Below, in pieces: positions 11,474-22,300 of a DNA stretch of 64,000 nucleotides (positions within the stretch are counted from its first letter, which is position 1; every line of letters begins with the position of its first letter). The position numbers and the translations under genes were made by a program. The stretch spans positions 2,542,001 to 2,606,000 of the forward strand of contig OZ345363.1 in assembly GCA_977006965.1 (NCBI GenBank), given 5' to 3'. This DNA is from Phymatolithon calcareum (lineage: Eukaryota > Rhodophyta > Florideophyceae > Hapalidiales). A model generated the notes under the pieces. That model worked only from the letters and a program-made list of their open reading frames with translations. It was not told the DNA's origin and searched no databases.

Positions 11474-11660
11474 TAGACACTAGGGAAAGGGGTTGTCATA
11501 TATTCTCAGCTTTCGACAGAAGGACACGTGCCCACATTTTGTAAGTTGACTGTAAAGCGTGTGAATTTTGATTGTATGACAGACCCCTTCGACCGGAAAA
11601 CCGCTTCAACAGAAAATGTACTACATGTCCCGCAACTTTGCAGTTAGAGAGGTTTGACTG

Positions 11661-12151
11661 TATTACAAGCATCAGAGATCTAACAAAAAAATCTGACCTA
11701 CGTCACAGATTTTCTTAATCATCTATAGTCGATAAGGTATTTGGGAAAAGATTGAACGCGAAGTAACTTGAGCCTAAATTGTGCCACTATGATCAATATT
11801 GAGAACTTCAATTTTACTCGGCCCGTACGTCTTGATAGTATTCATTTTGCTCAATGTCCTATAAAAGTAGTTCTTACGTTAAATGTCATCTTCGATAGTG
11901 TTTACAAAAACCGTGCCAGGTGAGCTGGTGCTTGGATTTTGCGAAACAATCTTCGAGGCACCGGTGCACAGGCGCCGAGCGTGACGAGACATTCCCCAAT
12001 GGATGTCATATTCATACTCATACGAAGCCCCCATACAGGGGACTAAATGCCCCGTGTTTGCGCGAATCCTATTTTTCCGTTATTTGACAGAGGACGAAAC
12101 GGTTGGTCCCAAATATCCCTAATCCTATTTTCCCGATATTTGACAGGGGAC
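11661..12151. repeat. Flank shared with 59302-59790, left of segment R
   Basis: About 490 bp that match 59302-59790 closely, including TA next to the pogo-like element and a run reading through to GACGAAGCGGTATG. No coding potential is seen. The shared flank shows that both pogo-like copies sit in the same ancestral locus. Confidence 0.7.
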
Positions 12152-12466
12152 GAAGCGGTATGATATTCTCTCCAATATCTCTTCCAGTTCATTCTCTGGA
12201 GTTTCCTCTATTGATATATGTGCAGTAAAGACGTTACGTGTCATATGATTAGGCACAGGCACGTACAGAAGACAGTCAAACAAGTTTCTGGATTGGTACT
12301 GACCTGGAAAAATAAGAAATAAAATTCGATTTATGGGTAAACAGGTCATTTTCACAATTAGTCCCACACTTGCTGTACTATTGCTGAACGTCCCAGGTGC
12401 TATTTTGTTTATACCAGAATCATAGATGGACTGCAATCGCATCAGCACCGCAAGAATACTCGCCAC
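12125..12466 (-). other. Conserved unassigned open frame in segment R, copy 1
   Basis: A minus-strand frame of about 105 codons stays open in all three R copies (also 24710-25027 and 59765-60088). Replacements are scattered and no stops interrupt it. The shared peptide has INKIAPGT, LFLIFPGQY and a Glu-rich end ENELEEILERI. I recognise no domain. Either a real exon of the element or a chance open frame in a young repeat. Confidence 0.3.
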
Positions 12467-13640
12467 TGTCCGTAGACGAGCCCAGCTTCATCAGCCTCGC
12501 GTTAAATCCCCTATCAGCGGCTTCGCGCATGTGAGTGAATTTCGCCCTTTTTCTCATATACGAATATAGTCGCACTCTAACAATTCAATTTTGACATATC
12601 CATCAAATTTTTGTTCCCGCTTTAGTGCATTTATTTAGTATGTTTGAGGCCCGTTTCGTGGATCGTACCGGATCGATGCGATTAGATCTGCGTAGTGAAA
12701 GCTCGCGCGCGTCGTTCGCACACCGGCACTCACCTGGACGCCGCCCCGCTTCACAACTCTCGCGTTTTTACCAACGTGTGCGCGGCCTCGCGCAGTGCGT
12801 TTCGCCCTCTCTTCGCTATTGCTCGTTTATGTCCCTTATCCGTATATTTTCGCACTCTAAAAGTTCAATTCAAACATATGTGTCCCATTTTTGCTCTCAC
12901 ATTAGTGCATTTATTGAAGATGCCACCTCATATCCTTTTCGTCGGCGCCATTTTACCAGAAGGTCCAGATTGATGCTGCTACTTCTTAATCGACTTTTCG
13001 CTCTCACTGCGGCTACCTCGTCCGTACACAGGTCAGTGCGTGGCCCTTCTTTCAGGTCCTGGTCCTTCCAATTACTTAAACGTCTAATGTTCTACTCTAT
13101 TATTTGCTTTTTGCTCCGTCCAATTTCTGCTCCTCTTTCTTCCATGTATCAAGTAAGTTCTCCTCCCTTTTATATAGTGTGCTTTATAGGAGAGATTCAG
13201 AACTAAAAACCAAACTGAAGAAAATTGGGTTTGTTCCGTCTTTCCAGAGAAAAGCGGACCTAAAATAAGAAGAAAACGTTAAAATCTTGGCTCAAGGATG
13301 TTTTCATGCATAAAACAAATGGTCTTATAACGGACCACAAAGAAAACGAATTAGCTTCAGCTGTTCTTCGTCCTTTTATTTAAAGCGAGCACAAGGTTTG
13401 AACCGGTCCTCGTCCCTTGCAGAGGTGCTACTGGCACCTAAAGTTTTGGAAAGTCAAGAAAAAGTCGAGTACTTTCTTTTTGCCGGTCTTTCTGCAGCAA
13501 GCAGAAAAGTTACGTACACCGTTAAGATCTACACAATGGGAGAGCGTAATATTTTGAAAATGCAGAACTTGTTCTGTGCACTCCTCTTTGAACACGGCGA
13601 GGAGAAATGAGTTCTGTACTGCGCATCATATCTATCAGCA
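12152..13640. repeat. Segment R, copy 1 (truncated)
   Basis: Matches 24730-25850 and 59790-60835. The copies differ by deletions: copy 2 lacks about 400 bp equivalent to 12925-13345, copy 3 lacks about 500 bp equivalent to 12690-13190. Homology stops abruptly after TATCAGC at about 13638, where the pogo-like transposon begins. The remaining 3.8 kb of R (as in 25850-29640) is missing from this copy. Confidence 0.75.
13398..13610 (+). other. Conserved short open frame in segment R, copy 1
   Basis: A 62-70 codon plus-strand frame is open in all three R copies (also 25638-25826 and 60616-60804), sharing LESQEK..EY.LFAGLSAASRKVTY and ending GERNILKMQN...EHGEEK. Substitutions do not introduce stops. 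No family recognised. It may be an exon of the R element. Confidence 0.3.
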
Positions 13641-13649
13641 ATCATGTGC

Positions 13650-16375
13650 ACCTGGTATCCAGGTTAATTTGTGTTGGTCTACAGTATAAGCAACTTCACT
13701 AAAGTCTAAAAGTTTCCAAAAAGAATATTCCTGTTGACAGTAACATTGCTGTTTTGTTTTAACATATACAGGGATCTGTTGTATCGCATATATGCTGCCG
13801 TAATATGATTTACATATCCACAATGACGTGTTCAATGGAAAGGCCAGGTCATCTGTATTCATCTAGCCTTACATATTTCTCAGACGCAAAAGTTATTGCG
13901 CGATCGCAAAAGTAATGCTTGGATCCATCATTATGTAACTTTACAGGTCTGACACAAATTTGTAGCTCCTATAATACTAATTTAAACACTGTTCTTAGTT
14001 TTTAATGACATAAAATTCAGTGTCCAAATTTTAAAGCCTTAATGGTGGGAAGCTCTTCCGATGGTATAAATGAAAGATATAGCAGAATAATTTCTGACTT
14101 AAACCAGCCAAACAGCCATATCCCAACCTTTTCCCATATGCATACAACATGGAGTCAAACCATGAAAAGAGTTTAATAGCTCTGAAGCAATTTCTTCATC
14201 GCCTTGGTTACGACAAAAACAAGGCCGAACAAACCATTGCCGAGAACAAAACTAAAAGTAAGCCGGCAATGGAGCAGATCAACTCCCATTTATTCCAGTT
14301 CCCAAATTGTATCATCGCGAATCAATGGAAGGAGCATTTTATTTCATTCCTCAAGAAGCAGACCGGCAGGACTCCAAATCCTTTAGAACGAGCTGTTTTT
14401 GCTTCATCCACCGTACCTCTTGACGGCGAAGAAGGACGCGCATTATTATCACCGGCTGGGCATAGATTTCTTCATATGTCTCAGACCACGCCCGAATCTG
14501 GTTCTGAACCAATCGCGATTAACGATAATTATGGCTCCGTAGACGTCAGCAATGAGCTCGCACTATCAGCACCGGGTAATCCTGTCCGATCAACTCGTCA
14601 ACATCACCTCGTCTCAACCCTATCGCAGAGATTGGTGGTTATCCAATGGATGGTGAAAGAAAATGCCGAGTTTGGAAAAAGCAGACTTGCTCCGAAAGCT
14701 ATTGCGAATTTTCCTCATATGTTTTCTGGAAGCTACAAGGCAAACCATGCAAAGGCCACTTCGTGGTGGAAGCAGAAAGACCTTTATTTGAGCATCAAGA
14801 AGGAAGGCTCCCGCACGGGACTTATCTCAGGACGTCTAGGACTTGGAGTGAAAAGGGCTAACTTCAAATTCCTTCCTGGCCGTGGGAGGAAGCGGTCAGA
14901 TTGGGTCATTGCCCTTTACGAAGAGCTCCTAGAAGAGTTTGAGCGCATGCAGTCTGCAAGCATCAAAATTAGTCCATCTCTTCTCGTATGTGCCGCAAAG
15001 GCTCTCATTCTTGAGGCTCCACCGCAATCACCATTTCATCGTAGTGTGCTATGTGGTATTTATCGTATTGGGAACAAAATATCCTACCGGTGGATTCAAT
15101 CGTTCATGATGAACCACCAACTTGTTCATCGATCACAGTCAGGAAGTTTGTCGGTCTCACCGGAAAAGCAAATTCAAATTGAGAAAGAAGTTGCAGCTCA
15201 CCTCGGAGAGTTGAAACGAGGTTTTGATTCGGGGTTTCTGGACGAAAACTGCACTGAAAATGCTGACGAGACGCACTTCATATTTAACATGGACAATGGC
15301 CGTACTATAGGGTTCCGTGCACAGGAAGAAGTGCGATACGCCGATGCTGTGTCGGGAAATGAGGGGATCACCATGATGGTGAGAATTACAGGAGGAGCGG
15401 ATGCACATATTGAGGTTCCAATGCTTGTTTTCATCAACAACAAATGTTCATATCCGATACAAGGTGTCCCGGATAATGTCCCTGGAGTATGCTATCGCAC
15501 CGGCAGGCGTGGATGGATGGACAAAAGAGTTTTCTCTGAGTGCTTGGCAGAGAAAAGAGCTATTCAGAAATTGTCAGGGGGCAGGACAAGAGTTTTATTT
15601 GTCGACAATGCCAACGGGCATGGTCAAACTCCTCTCCAAGAGCGAAATCTAAAGAAAGTCAAGACAGTCCTTCGCAAATTTCCGACCAATGCAACACATT
15701 TGGTACAGCCCGCCGATTCATTCATTATCTCAAAGATTAAGGACGCTTGGAGGAGGAGATGGGATGCGTACAAAGTTCAGCTTATTAGAGACTCAAAATG
15801 GAAGCCTGTTGTGGCTGGTTCAAGTGGAAAGCTGGTAAACCCAGGTAAGAGGTTCTTTCTACGATTGGCTGCAGATTCTGTGAGAGATTTCAACCACCAG
15901 AGAGACAGCAATGGAATAAGTTTTGCTCGAAAAGCCATGGTTCGAATGGGCATGTCACTAAACTATGACTTAGAGACCAGCAAGTCGACCAAGTGGGAGG
16001 AATCACAACTTTTTTCTAATCTCCAGGAGATAATTTCAAAACATCGATCTCACTTTGAGGGGGATTCCATTGAATCCTAGTCTGGTTAGAAAAATTCTAT
16101 CATTGCTTGATAAGAATGCCTGCAAAATGAATAAAAGTGTTTGAATGTGAGACTTGTCCTTGAAGAGTTGACATTTGCATTCTTCAGAAAGTACCCCTCG
16201 AAATGCCTGTCTAATGGGCTATAAAGGTGGATAAAGACTGCTATTTTGCTCCTAATGCAAGTTATTGATTACGATGTATCCAGTCTCTAATTAATCTGGA
16301 CTCCAAATTAACCTGGTCCAGATTATTTAGCGTTTCAGCAAAATAATTTGCGGTTCAAAATTAACCTGGACCAGG
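13650..16375 (+). mobile_element. Intact pogo/CENP-B-like DNA transposon
   Basis: Bounded by inverted repeats: ACCTGGTATCCAGGTTAATTT at 13650-13670 and, on the minus strand, ACCTGGTCCAGGTTAATTTTG from 16375. A further copy of the motif lies at 16303-16321. Contains one long transposase frame. A target duplication is not clear at these limits, so the true ends may be a few bases out. It lies exactly where unit 1 switches from segment R to segment X. Confidence 0.65.
14149..16080 (+). CDS. pogo/CENP-B-type DDE transposase, full length
   Basis: 643 residues in one uninterrupted frame from ATG at 14149 to TAG at 16080, with no intron needed. It catalyses cut-and-paste excision and insertion in the nucleus. 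A basic helix-turn-helix-like region lies around residues 235-300 (PGRGRKRSDWV then ALYEELLEEFERM), as in CENP-B/pogo DNA-binding domains. The DDE catalytic domain starts near residue 370, with NADETHF (Asp373), LFVDNANGHG (Asp486) and LVQPADSF (Asp523), giving 36 residues between the last two. VPDNVPGVCYRTGRRGWMD is typical of this DDE_1 subfamily. All catalytic residues are present, so this copy could be active if expressed. It is homologous to the dead copies at 26431-27531 and 61397-62862. The start could be a little downstream, but no better ATG is obvious. Confidence 0.9.
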   Translation: MESNHEKSLIALKQFLHRLGYDKNKAEQTIAENKTKSKPAMEQINSHLFQFPNCIIANQWKEHFISFLKKQTGRTPNPLERAVFASSTVPLDGEEGRALLSPAGHRFLHMSQTTPESGSEPIAINDNYGSVDVSNELALSAPGNPVRSTRQHHLVSTLSQRLVVIQWMVKENAEFGKSRLAPKAIANFPHMFSGSYKANHAKATSWWKQKDLYLSIKKEGSRTGLISGRLGLGVKRANFKFLPGRGRKRSDWVIALYEELLEEFERMQSASIKISPSLLVCAAKALILEAPPQSPFHRSVLCGIYRIGNKISYRWIQSFMMNHQLVHRSQSGSLSVSPEKQIQIEKEVAAHLGELKRGFDSGFLDENCTENADETHFIFNMDNGRTIGFRAQEEVRYADAVSGNEGITMMVRITGGADAHIEVPMLVFINNKCSYPIQGVPDNVPGVCYRTGRRGWMDKRVFSECLAEKRAIQKLSGGRTRVLFVDNANGHGQTPLQERNLKKVKTVLRKFPTNATHLVQPADSFIISKIKDAWRRRWDAYKVQLIRDSKWKPVVAGSSGKLVNPGKRFFLRLAADSVRDFNHQRDSNGISFARKAMVRMGMSLNYDLETSKSTKWEESQLFSNLQEIISKHRSHFEGDSIES

Positions 16376-16390
16376 TTAATTGCAGTAATC

Positions 16391-19300
16391 AGTGTACTTG
16401 TTGCAGAGGCTCTGGGAAACGTCAGCGGCTAGCATTCGGACAGAGCGAAACCACGGAAAGAAGTATTCCATGTTTACAGTTCCGGTACGTTTAGCTCAAC
16501 CATTGGATAATCACATATGGGGCAGGTGCGATGGGCGATAGAATTACACTGCGCATGAATCGAGCTGACCATATATGGCCCCAAAGGTATGAACACTCTA
16601 AGTCGCATGCACTGCCTTATGGAAGTACTAGCGGTTGAAACACGCAGAACTGCACGGCATATCTCTCTGGCGAAAGCTTATTTCTTGTTAAGCAAATGGA
16701 ATGCACCTGCTCGATCTTGGAAACTCGCTTGATGAAGCTTGTCTTTTTGAAACCGGAAACTTTCACGGATTGCTTTTTAGAAGTCACAGTCACCGGTATA
16801 GTCGATTTCGCAGGAAAGAATCCCATCACGCGATCAGGGAAGCGATTCCTTAGCGCAGAAATATTATTCATAAGCAGTTCCGTTTGCCCTCTCAAATTTA
16901 TATGATCCCTTGTGAGGCTCTTAGCCCGTAATCCAGAGAGAGTCCTGGATCTGGAGAGAGCCATATAAACCATACTGTTCAGTCTCCAGTCCTCGACATC
17001 GGAAATTCTTTCGAAACTTGCGAGCGGATTAATCCTTAGGTACTGTGCACCGTCAGGACCTACGGAGGAATTTCGGGAACTGCATCCTCTTTGCCAAACC
17101 ATAGGTGTCTCTGTCCAGGATAGAGATCTTTTGAGGCGTTGCAGAGAAGGTATTGCTCGTGTCAGAATAATAGAGCACTAGGGTTTTGTCTGAATTTTCG
17201 TCCACGTTAAAAACAACAGCCCTCGTTCCAGGAATGCAATATCCGATTTTCTTCGTTCGTATTATGTGACATGCGAATTTTAACTCCACTGTGTCGAGAG
17301 CTGCTTGCTTTAGAAGACGTTTCAGTGCAATCGCTATTGTTGATTGAAATGAGTCTCTCGCAATGCTGAGAAACATCTTCCCTGGAATAGTAGAGAACAT
17401 TATTTTGTTCACACCCTGTATCTGCGTCCTGCAGAGGCAGAGTACCGAAGCAAAGGAACCAAGTGTTGAAGGAGAAAACTGGCGCTTTCGAAATAGAAGT
17501 TCTGCATGCCGAACGGGGTGATTCCTATGGCTTCGAGCTGGAAAGGATCTCCGGAGACCACTAGCTGACGACCATCTAACAGAATACTTGATATAAGGTC
17601 TGTCGGCGCAAGATCAAGAAATACTGCATTAATGGGATTGAAAACTGCTGGGGAAAGGAGTGAGGTTTCCCCGATTCCAACCAATTTTGTTTGCAGCAAG
17701 GCCTATTTTTTCTTGGGGCTCTTTCTCACTATTTAAACAAGGTCTTCTTTATAAAATTACCCATCCGATGGCTCTTAGAACAGCCGATGGATTGTATGCC
17801 GCCCAGGTGAATAAATCTTGGTTAGTTAGTTCACAAGCCGCGACAATCGGATAGTGCTCTATGTTTCCGCGAGGCATTTGTAGAATCTCTTGTAGCAGGA
17901 AAGAGTTTCCACGCGGCCACTGATTAGTGCTATGGACTTTCCGTTCTTGAAGCCAACGAGCGCTTGAGCTTGTGTGTTATCCAAGTCCACAGTACATTCG
18001 GTTATTTCTTTTGCGTTGCATGAGATCTTTGGAGATGTCTGAATCGTGCGTCAGCTTGTACCTGCAGTACAAAGAAAGGTACAGAAGAAAAGCCTCAATG
18101 GAGTACATCTGAATAGAGAAGTAAACTACTACGATGTAACGATAAGCAGGCATTGGAAAATTCGCGGAGATTTGAATGAGCTTGGAGTAACCTTGTTAAT
18201 TACGGGAAGATCGAGAGGGAAAGTCGACCAGTATGACCCTACGCTAATAGCCACAGAATTCATAAGTACAGTATCATGCAGTAGGCGTGAAAGCAAATAG
18301 AAATCACGTGTGCATCATGTATATACTGATGCACAAACCGAGAACCGTACAGATTGATTCCCCTGTACTAGATCAGTGCACATGAGGAACTGTTCGTTTG
18401 AAGCGATTCGAGGACGAGAACGAATCTGAGCATCAGGGAGAATGCTCAGTTTTGATCCAGCGAAAATCTCTTGTCATTTGTTTTGACAGAGTTTCATGAA
18501 AGTCTCTAGTGTTTCCTTTCCAATGACAAGCAGAGGAGCTCTCATATGAATCCGTGCTACATTTACACTCTTCTATTCTAAACCATTTACAACTATAACC
18601 ATCTAGGCAAAGATAAAGTTTCTGCCACTAGTAGCCTACCCGGTTACGTGATCTCTGTATTAAACGAGCAAGGGCTATGACTATACTTCAACAGCAGACC
18701 CCCGAAGCTTCGACAGCTGAAACTCAGCATTCTCCTCACTTTCTGGAGTTTTTGCAGCGATATTGTACATTATCCGGAATATTAACAGCTCTGAAATGGT
18801 TCTGCAATTGTCTCCATGATTTATACGTCTCGCTTGGCCCAGTCATTATTGCGGTACACTCGAAACTTACTGCTTACAGCTCAAAAAAGTATTTCGAAAA
18901 GATCAGTATCCATGTCGATTCATAGTGTTCAATTGCCATTCCTCCCTATATGGTTACAGCGAAAATCGAATTCGTCGAGTTTTTTCTCTTCCGATTTGAG
19001 TTGCAAGTAGTGTGTTTACTTAAAAAGGGATTGATGAGCAGCGCTTGCGAAATATGCAAATTAAAACTGTTTATAAAATCTCGTACTTATCAGTCAGACT
19101 TTTAAAGGCAAACAATGCAAGAAATTGGAGATGGCGCTTGATGAATCTCTCGGAATAGATTTTGCTATGCTTCTTTGCGAGGTGCACTGTAGAACACCTT
19201 CTAGGGACTGAAAATAAAGTTTATGGATGAGTGTCCTTTTAGTTTTTTGCCCAAATTCTAAACATAGATGCATTTCCTTTTTGAAATAAATCTGAAAAAT

Positions 19301-22300
19301 ACTGACTGATCTGTAAAAGTGGGGACGAAAGCATTTCTCTGGAGTGACCCATATGGATAACCATCATGGATATTACCAGTTTGGTCTGTGAACAGCCCGG
19401 ATGGCTGCCATTCACTCTCAGTATAGTTTACTTTCCTCAACATCTCTTTCATAGGTGTAATTCTATGGGCATTCTTGATCGATCATGCTCATCTTTTACG
19501 ATCGCTTCAACTGTGAAGCTACGTCGTCATGTTGGACTAAACTCGATTAGAATTCTACCCTTCCGTTGTGCTGCTTACTTTCACCCCTACCCTGAATTGT
19601 ATGTCAGGTTATACTAGTAGCCTTTTGAAATGACCTGGACGGCTGAAGGCATCGATATCATAGCTGAACTTAACTTTATTGGAGATGAAAAGATAACTCT
19701 GTTCACTCTGAGTGGAAGTAGTGAAGATGGAACCGATCTAGATCCTGTGTTCATAAGCGCCCCAACAACGTCTTCGTATCTATTGCCCGTTCAAAACAGA
19801 AACGGAACATATCACGGTAGAGGTGACAGAGGCGAATCGGAAGAACACGGCGAAAGAGGGACGCCAAAAAATCCGATATCTGCCGAATCAAAGCACATGC
19901 ATTCCTGTGAATATCTGGAAGAGCGGAAAGTTAATTCTCGAAGCTTTTCGCGAAAGCTACAGTACCGGATTCTTCAGCGTCCCGGAGCGTCCATTCTGCG
20001 CATATTGAAGTGCTAAACAAGACGGGTGCAACAATGAAAATGGGAAAGACTATTACAGAACTGGAAATAATTCCACGATGCTTGCTACTTCACAGTTTTT
20101 GCAAGCTTCTCTTTCCCAATGGTTGGTATTTAAGGCAGAAATTATATGAAGCGTCACGATATATACTCCCGGATATATTGGGATGGTGTACTTCACTGCA
20201 CGTGCATTGGAAGTATAAAGTACAGCATTCGGACACAGACTTGCGTAAAGGCATTCCCAAGCAACCCAAACGCCGAAATTTGTATTCTTTTGCAAGGAAT
20301 GCATTGAAATCGTTTCTCGATCTCGCAATTTGACATGGGCGCATTTCACTCAAGAGCTTGATGATCTACCCTTTGGCGGATAGTATTATAGTTTTAGAGT
20401 ATTCTGTGACGCGTCCCAGAATACGCCGAAAGCATAACAGCAAGATCCCAGTAATTTGCAAACTTGTCCCTGAAAGATCCAGAAGCGCTATACACTTAGC
20501 CCCAGTGCAGTGCATTGTGAAAGGAGCGGATCGTTACGTTTGTGCGACTGCGACACTGCCTATCATAGCGGATGTCACCACTCACGTGCGATGTGAATAA
20601 TTCCTGAAGAGGAGAGAGCAGTAGAAACTCCTCCGAAGACTGAGGAGCCAAGTATGGCCCCTAGCAGCACACAGCTGGATCAAGAAACATGAAAAGACCA
20701 TGTTTTCTATCTTATTTTTTCACCGTTGAGTTGCAAAATATCTGTGGAAGTCGACTTTGAAGTGATACGGTCAGCGTTGGACCACATACCATACGTTCTA
20801 GAATCGCCTCTCTATAGTGTCGAGAGTTTAGCACCTCGAAATCAGGAGAAAAAGTATGAAGGACGGAATCATCATGTGCAGGAATGGAAAATTCTCCCGG
20901 CATATTGAGGAACTTGAATTCTCTGATTTGAACTCATGTCGTGTTAAAGTCGATACCGGAAGGCTGTCACAGTGCGTTTTCGTTCATAAGTACCCTTCGC
21001 CTGCAACACATGCATTCCTTCGGAAGGAATTGATCAACGTAGTTCTATCCAACTGTACTTTAACGGGTCAAGTCAAGCAATCTCACTCTCAAGCTACGTC
21101 CTCCGTTGACATTAAGGTTCTTCTCGCATATCTAGCGTGACGCCCCGTGTGCACAATCAAATTTTTTTGCTCAAAAACTCTTACGATAATGACCCTAAAT
21201 CCAAGCTCTGATGTCATTTCAATGCGATGTGTGTGAATCGATTGAAAGACTCCCGGCGATTTGAGTGAACGGCATATATCAAGGATATTTGAAATATAAA
21301 CGAGTGCCTGCTCGAAGAATTGCGGAGACTTGTAGAGCTATTCCCATAAGCGAATCTGCTCGGAATGTAAGTACTCGAATACCCATGCGTCGAGAAGAGA
21401 CCTTACGAAATAATTTTCAAGTCTTTACATGGATTCTATCCTTTTTGTACTGGGGATAATATAGAAGATTTTGCCATGGCTATTCGTATCATTGCCTCCA
21501 CACTTTCGCACGTCTTATGTATGTGGTCGAACATGAAACGCTTAACAAAATGATCTCGCAGATACCAGTGCACTGGCTTCAATCGTAGAAGTCAGAAACT
21601 GTTTGTTCTTCGGCAATACAGCACTGTACCGTATTCGAATACTCGTTCAATAGTTTTCCGAAAGTTGCATTGAGGAAGGAATGATACAGCTGCTAGATAA
21701 TCTTGATGCACTTAGTCATCACTCAACAGCTGCCACAACTGATATCTCCGCACCATCTCAAGTCAGGAGAAGAAAAACGTGTTATCCTTCTTTAGAAGGC
21801 AGGTGGGAGACTGATCTGCGTAACTTGAAAGAAACAGATCTTTTCTCAGTAAAACTTCCAGGACTATGTACGGTAAAATGTTTTAGCGGAGTGCTTGAAG
21901 ATAGTAGAACAGGAAGAGGGATTGCAGCAGATGTTCGCGAGGGATTGATGTAATTATTCCGAATTCTTATACAAGGACCAATAGTACAGTTCATGAGAAG
22001 ATCAGACCCATCCTCACTTGAAAATTTGGCAGCACTTTGCACTAATCCTACTCTTGAGCCTATTATCAAAGTTCTCAGGATTCCATCGAAGCTTTCTGCT
22101 GGAAAAACGAACATTCTTGTGTCTTCGAAGTATAGCTGTTCAGACTTTCAACGTCATTATCCTTGAGGGAAATCGATATCCTGCAGAAGTATTGCTTTGA
22201 GAATAGCTCTGAGGAGACGTTTTTATCCCGCTGCTTATTGTGCTGCATCTTTCTATCGATTTTCGAAACCCGTCGCCGAAAAACCTGAGCGAAAACATTG

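Larger units (their letters stand above)
8300..11480 (+). mobile_element. piggyBac-like element I, copy 1 (interrupted)
   Basis: Starts GTGTCTAGTTTACT after TA (8298-8299) and ends with GACAC before TA (11481-11482). The intact right end is seen in the copy at 57857-59121, where AGTAAAATAGACAC is the inverted repeat of the start. Subterminal palindromes of the type CCTCAATTGAGG lie just inside the ends. Element II (9499-11473) sits in its right terminus. Target duplication looks like TA, not the TTAA usual for piggyBac. Confidence 0.7.
50..11660. mobile_element. pogo-like TA-flanked short element, copy 1 (interrupted by DIRS and piggyBac-like insertions)
   Basis: The left end begins CAGTAAAACCCCTCTAACC. 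The right end, read on the minus strand, begins CAGTCAAACCCCTCTAACTG, so the two form a terminal inverted repeat of about 20 bp. TA follows the right end (11661-11662); at the left end the matching dinucleotide has decayed, but copy 2 keeps TA. CAGT termini with a TA duplication fit pogo/Tigger-type elements of the Tc1/mariner superfamily. Its own sequence is only 50-238, 8214-8299 and 11481-11660, about 450 bp, so it is a non-autonomous MITE. The rest is later insertions. No transposase of its own is visible. Confidence 0.7.

Noticed and set aside
9497-11475. CACTA-type transposon, because the ends contain CACTA
   Set aside because: The 5' end reads TAGTGTC, so CACTA is at the outer 3' side rather than starting the element, and the apparent duplication is TA, not 3 bp.
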